Made by a program: the position numbers and the translations under genes. Positions 1 to 6,333 of a DNA stretch of 13,070 nucleotides are shown here, piece after piece. The stretch is from Chloracidobacterium sp. UBA6041 (lineage in GTDB: Bacteria; Acidobacteriota; Blastocatellia; Pyrinomonadales; Pyrinomonadaceae). The stretch spans positions 1,090 to 14,159 of the forward strand of contig DIYZ01000007.1 of assembly GCA_002427845.1 (NCBI GenBank), written 5' to 3'. The notes below the pieces were generated by a model. It did not search any database. It worked only from the letters and a program-made list of their open reading frames with translations, and was not told the DNA's origin. Each line of letters opens with the position of its first letter. Positions within the stretch are counted from its first letter, which is position 1.

Positions 1-557
1 GGCCCGAGCGTGCCGCCGCCAAACATTCCTACACCTTTGATCGAGTGGCAGGAAATACATGCCGTCCCGCCGTTCTGTAGCCGCGCTCTGCCGGTAAAAA
101 ACTGCCAGCCGCCATTTACATCGGACGGAACGATGGTGCGACTCAGCTTCGCACCGGCGGGAACAAAGACTTGGTTCTTGTTAGTCAGCTCTTCAATCAT
201 CATCAGAATCGAATCGATCTGTTGAGGCGTGAGCGCCTGATCCGGCATCACTGTGGGAGAGAACTTCTTGAACAATTGAGTCGCGATCGGATCGCCTTTC
301 GAGTTGACTGCCGCGGGCGTGTTGATGAATTCATGCAGCCACTCTTTTGTTCGGCGCGTGGTTACGCCTTTGAGATCCGGACCCTGCTTGTCGCCACTGC
401 CGATGTTATGGCAGCTATAACACTTGCTGCCGAACAGCGCTTGTCCCTCAGCAGATGATTGGGCTTGCGCGCCGCCAACAATCGCCAACACTATGCCCAT
501 GATCGTGCTGATTCGTATCAGCGTGTTTGAGAGCCTATGCGGGATTCCAATTCGCAT
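1..557 (-). CDS. Secreted dihaem c-type cytochrome (3' end beyond the window edge)
   Basis: Reading leftward from the ATG at 557 gives 185 codons with no stop before the edge, so the C-terminus is missing. Residues 1-32 look like a signal peptide (basic start, hydrophobic stretch IMGIVLAIVGG, AQA site). Two haem c motifs are visible: CYSCH at residues 46-50 and CISCH at 167-171. M104 in the context PTVMPD is a likely axial ligand of the first haem. The protein is probably a periplasmic electron carrier. The start has an AAGGACGAGG-type ribosome site and lies 23 bases inside the end of the Rrf2 gene, so the two are one translationally coupled operon. That implies expression under a redox- or NO-sensing regulator and suggests that respiratory genes follow to the left. 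The exact partner cannot be told from this fragment. The cytochrome call is firm; the pathway is inferred. Confidence 0.85.
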   Translation of the reverse strand, partial: MRIGIPHRLSNTLIRISTIMGIVLAIVGGAQAQSSAEGQALFGSKCYSCHNIGSGDKQGPDLKGVTTRRTKEWLHEFINTPAAVNSKGDPIATQLFKKFSPTVMPDQALTPQQIDSILMMIEELTNKNQVFVPAGAKLSRTIVPSDVNGGWQFFTGRARLQNGGTACISCHSIKGVGMFGGGTLG

Positions 558-1041
558 GTTCCTCGTCCTTCCGAGGCTCGTCATATTCCCCACCCTCATC
601 TCCGTTTTGCGAACTATTCCCCAAGCTTCTGGGTTTCGATATCTCTGCCGCCGCTTCAGCAATCGTCCTGTTTTGCAGGAGTGCTACCAGCTCGTTCCGA
701 ACTCTCTGCCAGTCGTCATGAAACGCGCAGGAAGATTCGGGCGAGCAAACCTTATTACCGAGAATGCACATGTCCATGTACGGGTCGGCCTCCAGCAAAC
801 TGAAGACTTCCCACAGCGTTATCGCCTCGGCGGCGCGCCCCAGCTCATATCCACCGTGAATTCCCTTAACGGAGCGTAGGAACCGGTGGCGACGAAGCTC
901 GCCCAGGACCTTTCGGAGATAAGCCGGCGGGATGTCTTCGTGCGCAGCGATCTCCTGAAGCCCGAACAAGCCGTGTTCGGGTTGGCTGGCCATGTAAGCC
1001 AGCGCCCTTATTCCGTAACCTGTGGCCTTGGAGAAGATCAT
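535..1041 (-). CDS. Rrf2-family transcriptional regulator, NsrR/IscR-like, with three Fe-S-type cysteines
   Basis: The protein has 168 residues with the canonical Rrf2 start MIFSKATGYGIRALAYMASQ and a winged helix over about residues 1-80, including AYLRKVLGELRR and the wing sequence GIHGGYELGR. Three cysteines, C92, C99 and C105 (spacing CX6CX5C), sit where NsrR and IscR bind their Fe-S cluster. NsrR proteins lose repression when NO destroys the cluster; IscR senses Fe-S status. Neighbouring NO-linked genes (RIC, hemerythrins, NnrS) favour an NsrR-like role, but that is inference. The tail after residue 135 is charged and low in complexity. The stop (535-537) overlaps the start of the cytochrome gene. 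The gene is divergent from the PAS-LuxR gene across a 170-base spacer that should hold both promoters. The Shine-Dalgarno is weak, but the start is fixed by the family N-terminus. Confidence 0.9.
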   Translation of the reverse strand: MIFSKATGYGIRALAYMASQPEHGLFGLQEIAAHEDIPPAYLRKVLGELRRHRFLRSVKGIHGGYELGRAAEAITLWEVFSLLEADPYMDMCILGNKVCSPESSCAFHDDWQRVRNELVALLQNRTIAEAAAEISKPRSLGNSSQNGDEGGEYDEPRKDEEHANWNPA

Positions 1042-1062
1042 CTTCGCACCAAGAAAACTAAC

Positions 1063-1082
1063 GTACCTTTTTGTCCGGTATG
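1063..1082. promoter_or_regulatory. Candidate Rrf2 operator/promoter region in the divergent spacer
   Basis: A TACC - 9 bases - GGTA inverted arrangement lies 23-40 bases upstream of the Rrf2 start. Read on the minus strand it begins ATACCGGACAAAAAGG, which resembles one half of an IscR/Rrf2 type 1 site (ATACC-x-GAC-AAA). The second half is poor. Autorepression from such a position is usual in the Rrf2 family. This is a motif resemblance only; no promoter boxes could be assigned with confidence. Confidence 0.3.
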
Positions 1083-1161
1083 ATGTTTGCTAATCACGGG
1101 GCTCAGGCACAATAATCAGTTCGCATCATTTCTTTGATGAAGAAGTCCAAACGAGGTCAGT

Positions 1162-1184
1162 ACCGCCTGCGGTAGCGGGCGGGT
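1162..1184. repeat. REP-like imperfect hairpin in the leader of the PAS-LuxR gene
   Basis: The sequence ACCGCCTGC, GGTA, GCGGGCGGGT folds into a GC-rich stem of about 9 base pairs around a GGTA loop. There is one bulged base and one T-G wobble. It ends 27 bases before the PAS-LuxR start codon and 16 bases before its Shine-Dalgarno. Its form is that of a repetitive extragenic palindrome. I see no second copy in the window, so calling it a repeat is inference. It could also act as an mRNA structure that affects translation. Confidence 0.45.
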
Positions 1185-1211
1185 TCAAAGTTCTATGATG
1201 AGGAAGGCCAG

Positions 1212-1874
1212 ATGAAGCCCAAAGAGATCAAGAGAATGGCTGAGAGCACGTCGGACGCGGCCTTTGCTGTCGATGGCGAAGGCTTAATCGTGGCGTGGAA
1301 CCAGGCGGCTGAAGTTTTGTTTGCACTTCCGGCCGGCGAGGCCATAGGCCGTCACTGCGGAGAGATTGTGAAGGGCGCCGACGAGTGCGGGCCGGTCTGT
1401 TCTCCGGATTGCACTGTGCGGCAGGCTGTTGAGAAGCGCCACCCGATCAGTAATTTCGATCTGCTCACGAACACCGCAAGCGGCAGACAGTGGTGCAACG
1501 TCTCGGTATTGGTTGCTGAGAACGGCGCCTCAACCAATCCCTACGCGGTTCATATCATCCGAACGATTGATTTACGTAAGCGATTGGAGATTCTGGTGCG
1601 AGATTTTGTTGTCAGCAATACCAACGTACCGGCCGAAGAAGCGGTCGCGCTGATCTCTTCGACGCGTGCCGCTGCGAGTGGAGCAGAGTTGACGGATCGG
1701 GAACTTGAAATTCTTCGCTTGTTAGGAAAGGGCTGCACGACCTCAAGCGTTGCCGACCAGCTTCACATCAGTCGCACCACGGTCAACAATCACGTCCAGC
1801 ACATCCTGCGCAAGCTCGACTCACACACCCGGCTGGAAGCGATTCGTCGCGCGGAGCACGCGGGGCTCATCTGA
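1212..1874 (+). CDS. PAS-LuxR transcriptional regulator with a cysteine cluster in the PAS domain
   Basis: The protein has 220 residues. A PAS domain covers about residues 8-120 (SDAAFAVDGEGLIVAWNQAAE), followed by a linker and a LuxR/GerE helix-turn-helix at about 159-220 (LTDRELEILRLL, HISRTTVNNHVQHILRKL). There is no receiver domain or phosphorylatable aspartate, so the PAS domain must be the sensor. It carries C49, C59, C63 and C67 (CX9CX3CX3C) plus C95. This pattern could hold an Fe-S cluster, bind metal, or be oxidised or nitrosylated. The ATG at 1212 has a well-placed AGGAAGG at 1201-1207. The gene is divergent from the NsrR-like gene and converges on the NnrS/hemerythrin operon, so control of that operon is plausible but unproven. 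Its last 25 codons recur, degenerate, at 2303-2377. Confidence 0.9.
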   Translation: MKPKEIKRMAESTSDAAFAVDGEGLIVAWNQAAEVLFALPAGEAIGRHCGEIVKGADECGPVCSPDCTVRQAVEKRHPISNFDLLTNTASGRQWCNVSVLVAENGASTNPYAVHIIRTIDLRKRLEILVRDFVVSNTNVPAEEAVALISSTRAAASGAELTDRELEILRLLGKGCTTSSVADQLHISRTTVNNHVQHILRKLDSHTRLEAIRRAEHAGLI

Positions 1875-1918
1875 ATTCAGCGCGAAAAACCATTTCGACA
1901 CACTCAGTGTTTCCTTGG

Positions 1919-2305
1919 TTAGAAGCGCAACACCCAGCCGTTTGAACTGCTGGCGCCCGGCCTTGAACCGAACGCGGCGAAGCCTAGAGCTTGGCCGAGA
2001 GACGGCGGTTGGCCGCCCGGTGTTCCAGGGGGTGGTCCTGTTTGTCTTGGAGATTCTCTGATCTCATTTGATCCAGCTCGTTGCAACAGCCAGTTCATGA
2101 TTCCCCGCTCCTTAGGTGAGAGCTGGTTACCAAAGCCTTGTAGTTTATCTGCCAGTGCATTGATGGCCCCGGGTGGCGGCGGCTTCGGATCGTCATGCTT
2201 TGGACCAATGGAAGTATCTCCGACACCTAACGCGGCATATAGGATCTTAAGAGACTCTGAACCTGCAGCCGGAGGTTGGGGGCCAGCTCCACCGATTTTT
2301 AACAC
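1919..2305 (-). CDS. Pro/Gly-rich protein of unknown function, possibly truncated at its start
   Basis: This 128-codon ORF has protein-like codon use and composition but is not a family I recognise with confidence. The ends are rich in Pro and Gly (DPKPPPPG, GPPPGTPGGQPP). They flank one clear amphipathic helical segment at about residues 49-79 (ALADKLQGFGNQLSPKERG, then IMNWLLQRAG). No signal peptide, membrane span or cysteine is seen. The only available start is the GTG at 2305-2303. It has an AGGA just one base away, so initiation looks poor. That GTG falls exactly on the boundary where the duplicated PAS-LuxR tail begins, and a TGA lies 7 codons further up, so the original 5' end may have been lost in the rearrangement. 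Short helical segments of this kind occur in small leader-like proteins, but no modifying enzyme is nearby. Reality as a gene is moderately supported. Confidence 0.45.
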   Translation of the reverse strand: MLKIGGAGPQPPAAGSESLKILYAALGVGDTSIGPKHDDPKPPPPGAINALADKLQGFGNQLSPKERGIMNWLLQRAGSNEIRESPRQTGPPPGTPGGQPPSLGQALGFAAFGSRPGASSSNGWVLRF

Positions 2306-2377
2306 ATCCTGAGCAAGCTCAACTCACACACACGCCTGGAAGCGATTCGTCGCGTCGAACACGCGGGGCCGATTTAG
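2303..2377 (+). pseudogene. Degenerate duplicate of the PAS-LuxR gene's 3' end
   Basis: These 75 bases align without gaps to 1800-1874, with 63 of 75 identical (12 mismatches). They spell HILSKLNSHTRLEAIRRVEH and then AGP-I-stop, against HILRKLDSHTRLEAIRRAEH and AGLI in the intact gene. The reading frame and stop position are kept (TAG for TGA), but the base triplet directly before the copy is TAA, so it cannot be read from upstream. Similarity ends abruptly at 2303. It is best explained as the tail of a former second, tandem PAS-LuxR gene whose body was lost or replaced by the 1875-2302 segment. Confidence 0.85.
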
Positions 2378-2387
2378 TTTTTCAGGA

Positions 2388-4226
2388 TCAATGCGAGGAT
2401 GCTACTCGGGTGATCGGAACGACGAGTTCTGAGTTGGTTGGCCTTCCAGAGACCTCGAAGCTCCGCAGATCGGAGAGCAACTCAGCCAGGTTCACGCCTT
2501 CACGTCGGCAAGCCTGCTCGAGCGTGACCACGCGCGCCATGGTCTTTCGCAGCACCGGATTGGCTAGCGGCCCAAAACCATGACGCAGAAAGATCTGAAG
2601 CGATTGCGGGTGATTTGCCAGCACGTCTGCCACCTTCGTTTGCGGCGTGATTTGAAATCCTCCGTCGCCATTTCTGTCTACAGCCGAAGTCCCTTGTTCA
2701 AGTTTCTTGCCAGCGCGCATATTTGCGAACAACTCATATCCCCATAACGTCAGGCCCACGACCTCGATAAAGCCTGAGAATCCCATCACCAAATAAGCTG
2801 ACGGGAAAAAGTCGGTGGCAATCTGACTGGAAACTCGTGTGAGGTTGCCGAGATTCAATAGCAGAAATGTAGGCCAAAGCGACGTCGCGCGACGCACGTC
2901 AACGCCAGAGAGTGTGGGCACAACTTTGCTCGACACGCCGACGATCATCATCATGATGAAGCCGACGGTGAGCGCGTGCCGGTAAGCGCCGAAGAACGCG
3001 TGCGAGAAGGGCACGTGTGATCCCGTGATCGGCATGTAGATAGCGAAGTTGTAGATTGGCGTGAAGACCAGCATGGCCGTCGCGATGATAAACCAGACGT
3101 AAGCGGCGCGAATAAATTTCAAACCGCGATCGCGCTCATTCTCAGGTACCGTGCCGAACAATCGATATTGCCGCGGCGTCCCAATCGCCACCGCGAGCAG
3201 GACGAACGTGGTCAGCCACTGAACCATCAACAGCCAGTGATTGCCCGAGCTCATGCCCGCTATGAAAAGAACAACGCCGGCGAGAATCGATCCGTTGACT
3301 CCCCAGAAGAGAAATGCTCGCCACGCGCGAGACGGTTCGCGCAGAGCATACGCGTGAGGCAAGAACCGCAAAGAGACACCAAGGATCATGACAACCGCGA
3401 TCCCCAACAACTGCACATCGCGATAGGGAATATTGAACGTCGCCAGATTGAAAAGCAGTTGCTCGCGACTGCCCGGCAGTTCAAACAGCTTGAAGATTAC
3501 TGGATTGGCCACTGCGGCCAGCAGAAACCAGCCCAGCGCCGCATAAACAAATCGATCATAGACCTCAGGTTTCTTTGCCCCGCGCGCAGTTTTCACAATG
3601 GCCGTGGCAAAGACGACTACCGCTATGATCTGGGTCACCGCGGCCAAAACTTCTAAAGGCAGAGACGCAGGAACTAGTAGGTGCGCGACGGTTTGCACCA
3701 GGATTCCAACAATCATTAGAGGCAGCGCGGAGAACGCCAGTTTCGGCCGCCACAAGGTTGTGTGCTTGAATCGTGGGAAGGCCTGATAGGCAAAGCCCAT
3801 GATAAAGAAACCCACAAAACCAAAAACCATCGCGTGCGCGTGCGCCAGTACCCATGAGTAATTTGCGGCCGTAAAGCTTTGCTTCAGTCCAATCGTCAGC
3901 AGGTTGATCGCGCCCCACATGCACCCAAGCGTCAGGACCGTGGCGATGCCCGCGAGAAAGAACGGCCGATAGATCGTGTCAGCCAGTGAAGGCGCAAATT
4001 CTGCGGGTTTCACTGCGGGTTGAATCGCGGCTTCGTTCAACTCGCGCAGCAGGTTTTCAATCGGCACACCATGCAACCGAGCGAACCAGCCTAGTTGCTC
4101 ACGCGGTCCCTGCGGATCGCCACAACCGGGCAATCCATAGCGATCCAAAATGGCCCGCGTAGCCGGATAGCGCTCGACAACCTCTGGCAAGAACATTTCC
4201 GCAGTGATCTTTCCAACCTCGTTCAT
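2388..4226 (-). CDS. NnrS-like polytopic haem/NO-linked membrane protein with DUF1858-type domains at both ends
   Basis: The protein has 612 residues. Residues 8-66 form a DUF1858/ScdA_N-type domain (EVVERYPATRAILDRYGLPG with C35, ending ENLLRELNEA). Residues 85-500 hold about twelve hydrophobic helices. Residues 527-585 form a second DUF1858-type domain (TKVADVLANHPQSLQIFLRH, then NLAELLSDL). Membrane histidines that could bind haem include H129 and H131 (WVLAHAHAMVFGF), H291 (FLPHAY), H409 and H417 (FSHAFFGAYRHALTVGF). NnrS proteins are haem- and copper-containing membrane proteins tied to NO resistance. The HAHAMVFGFVGFF stretch also recalls subunit I of haem-copper oxidases, which is the main alternative. 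NnrS alone is usually near 400 residues, so the added domains explain the length. A GAGG ribosome site precedes the ATG, 34 bases after the upstream hemerythrin gene, and this is the last gene of the operon. Confidence 0.78.
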   Translation of the reverse strand: MNEVGKITAEMFLPEVVERYPATRAILDRYGLPGCGDPQGPREQLGWFARLHGVPIENLLRELNEAAIQPAVKPAEFAPSLADTIYRPFFLAGIATVLTLGCMWGAINLLTIGLKQSFTAANYSWVLAHAHAMVFGFVGFFIMGFAYQAFPRFKHTTLWRPKLAFSALPLMIVGILVQTVAHLLVPASLPLEVLAAVTQIIAVVVFATAIVKTARGAKKPEVYDRFVYAALGWFLLAAVANPVIFKLFELPGSREQLLFNLATFNIPYRDVQLLGIAVVMILGVSLRFLPHAYALREPSRAWRAFLFWGVNGSILAGVVLFIAGMSSGNHWLLMVQWLTTFVLLAVAIGTPRQYRLFGTVPENERDRGLKFIRAAYVWFIIATAMLVFTPIYNFAIYMPITGSHVPFSHAFFGAYRHALTVGFIMMMIVGVSSKVVPTLSGVDVRRATSLWPTFLLLNLGNLTRVSSQIATDFFPSAYLVMGFSGFIEVVGLTLWGYELFANMRAGKKLEQGTSAVDRNGDGGFQITPQTKVADVLANHPQSLQIFLRHGFGPLANPVLRKTMARVVTLEQACRREGVNLAELLSDLRSFEVSGRPTNSELVVPITRVASSH

Positions 4227-4260
4227 CTGGCTACCTCAAAAAAATTCTAAATTTGCGTGT

Positions 4261-4755
4261 TCATTCGAAACTGGCCGTCGCCATCGTCGTGGCCGGCGGA
4301 AACTTGAGTGACGCAAACATAGTTTCCCTTTCCTGCTCCGTCGTGGACTGATCGAGCAGCGGATAGAGCATCTTTCTTTCGCGCGAGTCATGATGCACCA
4401 GCAGCCGCTTGAAGATGTGCTGCGAGTCCAAGAGAAAGATCACTGCGCGTTCGAGATCCTCGGCTTCCGCCAGCTTCGTCAACTCCTCTTTGAACAAAAG
4501 CAGGTACTGGCGCATCTTGTCGTGCTCGCCAAGAAAGATTTCAGCCGTGCCACCAACCGGAGCTTCGACCCGCTCGCGATACAGCGGAATCATTACGTCC
4601 TCTTCGACCCGCATGTGAGCAAAGAGTTCTATCGTGTAAGCCTCCAGTGCGGCGCTGGCGGCCATAAGATCCAGTCGCAATAAGGAGCGCTGGTGCTCGA
4701 GGAATAGCTCATCAAGCCGTTTATGAATTTCGACCAGATCGATGAAGCTCTTCAT
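4261..4755 (-). CDS. Hemerythrin-like HHE-domain protein
   Basis: This is a 164-residue soluble helical protein. Histidines and acids fall in hemerythrin positions: H21, H47 with E51 (AHMRVEEDVMIP), H78 (GEHDKM), H113, and H122 with E126 (HHDSRERKMLYPLLD). This pattern binds a di-iron centre in hemerythrin HHE proteins, which carry O2 or react with NO or peroxide. Its ATG overlaps the stop of the preceding DUF6448-like ORF as ATGA. Its AAGGAGG ribosome site lies about 12 bases upstream, inside that ORF. It is one of three such proteins in this operon and the one most distant from RIC. The role in NO or O2 handling is inferred from the family and neighbours. Confidence 0.85.
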   Translation of the reverse strand: MKSFIDLVEIHKRLDELFLEHQRSLLRLDLMAASAALEAYTIELFAHMRVEEDVMIPLYRERVEAPVGGTAEIFLGEHDKMRQYLLLFKEELTKLAEAEDLERAVIFLLDSQHIFKRLLVHHDSRERKMLYPLLDQSTTEQERETMFASLKFPPATTMATASFE

Positions 4756-4994
4756 TGCTCTAGTAAACCTCCTTTTTCCTCGTAGAGATGGTCAAGGTAA
4801 TGCATCAACGAGACGTTTTGCACCCAAATGAGAACCAGGTTTACGTTTCTTGTCGCCAACGCCGTCTGGGCTGCCTTAACCACCGGGCCGTCCATCGTGT
4901 CGCAATGCGCAATCGCTTCGTCCGCAGCAAAGAGCAGGATTGCCAACAAAGATGTTAAGAATGTTAGCGAGTGCCGGTTGTACTTTTGTCTCAT
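4752..4994 (-). CDS. Small secreted DUF6448-like protein, apparently with an internal deletion
   Basis: A signal peptide (SLTFLTSLLAILLFAADEAIA) is followed by HCDTMDGPVVKAAQTALATR and NVNLVLIWVQ, which matches the start of secreted DUF6448 proteins as I remember them. Those run to roughly 200 residues and end in a helix of the type VEYVHYVEGLY. Here the sequence passes straight from LIWVQ into NVSLMHYLDHLYEEKGG, which resembles that terminal helix. The middle of the domain therefore seems to be missing in frame, leaving 80 codons. Either the gene is a remnant kept as a leader for the coupled hemerythrin (ATGA overlap), or it is a functional short form. The start is uncertain: ATG at 4994 or an in-frame GTG at 5003, both with weak ribosome sites. 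Function is unknown; the exported Cys/His/Asp motif HCDTMD could bind metal. Confidence 0.6.
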   Translation of the reverse strand: MRQKYNRHSLTFLTSLLAILLFAADEAIAHCDTMDGPVVKAAQTALATRNVNLVLIWVQNVSLMHYLDHLYEEKGGLLEQ

Positions 4995-5056
4995 CGTATT
5001 CACTCTTATATCTGTTCTCGCACTTGTCGCTGCAATCTCGCGCGCCGTGCCCCTAC

Positions 5057-5608
5057 TTACAAGATAAGGCCGCGTCTGGCTGCCATCTCCCGAGCAACAG
5101 CTTCCAGCTCGGCACGATCGAGAATTCTTTCGGCCAGCGGAAAGACCTGTGAATCTTCAATCGCGATATGATGCTGATAGGTCTCGCGTAAACTCTCGAG
5201 TAGACTCGTCAGAAGCCGAACGTCAGCTGCCGGTAATTGGCCGTCAGTCAGCCACCTGCAGCCCAACTCGTCAACCTCTTTGTGACTCCGGCCGGCTGAC
5301 TTATGATCAGCGTGCAGCGTATCGAGCAATGCCAGAGCGGCATCGCCATCGGTACTTCCCTGTGCGCGGATGCGGGGAAAAAGCGATTCTTCTTCGTCAC
5401 GAGTGTGTTTAGGAGCAGCCTCGCGAAAATACCTGAGCGCCACTTCAAGCGCTTGGTGCTGTTCCTTATCCAATCCATTTCCGTTTGCCTGCCTGGCGAC
5501 GGTGAGCAGCACATTCAGAAAACGTTCTATCCGGCGATGACAGTCGCTGAGCAAACCCAACGGGTTGCGAAAATCACTTTCCGGTTTTTGGCCAATCGCG
5601 ATGGGCAT
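5057..5608 (-). CDS. Hemerythrin domain-containing protein
   Basis: Counting from the ATG at 5608 the protein has 183 residues and a complete hemerythrin HHE set: H24 (SDCHRRIERF), H68 and E72 (KHTRDEEESLFPRI), H102 (LHADHK), and H147 with E151 (HHIAIEDSQVFPLAE). This predicts a cytoplasmic di-iron four-helix bundle. The start codon shares one base with the stop of the RIC gene (TGATG), and a GGAAGGGAG ribosome site lies inside the RIC end, so the two are translationally coupled. A TTG directly upstream (5611) is less likely. The close pairing with RIC suggests an accessory NO- or O2-binding or iron-handling role, which is inference. Specific substrates cannot be read from the sequence. Confidence 0.88.
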   Translation of the reverse strand: MPIAIGQKPESDFRNPLGLLSDCHRRIERFLNVLLTVARQANGNGLDKEQHQALEVALRYFREAAPKHTRDEEESLFPRIRAQGSTDGDAALALLDTLHADHKSAGRSHKEVDELGCRWLTDGQLPAADVRLLTSLLESLRETYQHHIAIEDSQVFPLAERILDRAELEAVAREMAARRGLIL

Positions 5609-6333
5609 CAACGGCTCCCTTCCAACTCGATCGCTCGCGGAAAGAGAATGTTGTTCTCAAGGTGAATATGCTGATGCAGATCCTTCTCGAATGCCTCGAG
5701 CGCTTGATAGAGGGTCTGGTAGCTGATACAGCCATCCGGAGGCACTGTGTAGTTCGAGCTTAACGCGCGCAAATCCCGCAAGAGCTCTCCGACTGTATCG
5801 TGCTCCATCATCATCATGCGCACGGGATTGTTGACCGTGCCGAAAGGTGCGAAGGGCGCTGGTCTATTCTGGAGAGCTGAGCTTTCCATTTCGACGACGT
5901 ACGGAAAGAGGATCTGTTCCTCCTTGAACATGTGTGGTTTCAGATCGGCGCAGATTTGCTGAAACAGTCCGCCTATCCCCTGCAGCTCCGGATGGTTTCC
6001 GCCATGCGCCGCGATCACCTTTACCATCAGGGGTTCAAGTCTGGCCATCTCTTCCTTGGTGTAGACGTGATGCTTATCGAGGATGTGACCAATCAATTCG
6101 CTTAGGGTCGCTTTCTGAAAATCCAGAGAACCGTTGCCTTGCACCTCGGCCTGTACGGCCTCTTCCAGCATTCGCTCCAGGTTTGCGACTTCCACTCCGG
6201 CGCTTGCGCAAGCTTCCCCTAAAGGCTTATCGCCCCCGCAGCAGTAATCAATTTTCAGTTTCTCAAAAACTCTCGTCGCCTGCGGCAGTTCGAGAGCCAC
6301 GTCCCGCACTGTCTTGTTTGAGCTAAGTATCAT
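5608..6333 (-). CDS. ric: RIC family (YtfE/ScdA) di-iron protein for repair of Fe-S clusters
   Basis: The protein has 241 residues. Residues 1-55 form the ScdA_N (DUF542) domain with the hallmark pair C31-C32 in IDYCCGGDKPLGEAC. Residues 78-235 form a hemerythrin-like domain with ligands at about H88/H89, H134 and E138 (PHMFKEEQILFP), H178 (MEHDTV), and H222 and E226 (HIHLENNILFP). The set matches the six di-iron ligands of E. coli YtfE in order and spacing. RIC proteins restore Fe-S clusters damaged by NO or peroxide and are classic NsrR-regulated genes. The ATG at 6333 has a strong GGGAGG six bases upstream. This is the first gene of the five-gene minus-strand operon, so the promoter should lie in 6334-6530. 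The length is normal for the family (about 220-240). Confidence 0.93.
   Translation of the reverse strand: MILSSNKTVRDVALELPQATRVFEKLKIDYCCGGDKPLGEACASAGVEVANLERMLEEAVQAEVQGNGSLDFQKATLSELIGHILDKHHVYTKEEMARLEPLMVKVIAAHGGNHPELQGIGGLFQQICADLKPHMFKEEQILFPYVVEMESSALQNRPAPFAPFGTVNNPVRMMMMEHDTVGELLRDLRALSSNYTVPPDGCISYQTLYQALEAFEKDLHQHIHLENNILFPRAIELEGSR

Noticed and set aside
1033..1045. GAAGAT-C-ATCTTC palindrome, similar to NsrR half-sites AAGATG/CATCTT
   Set aside because: It spans the Rrf2 start codon and encodes the conserved MIF residues, so coding constraint is a sufficient explanation; arm spacing also differs from known NsrR sites.
1124..1139. CATCA-6-TGATG inverted repeat in the divergent spacer
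   Set aside because: Five-base AT-rich arms are expected by chance in 170 bases, and no regulator consensus fits.
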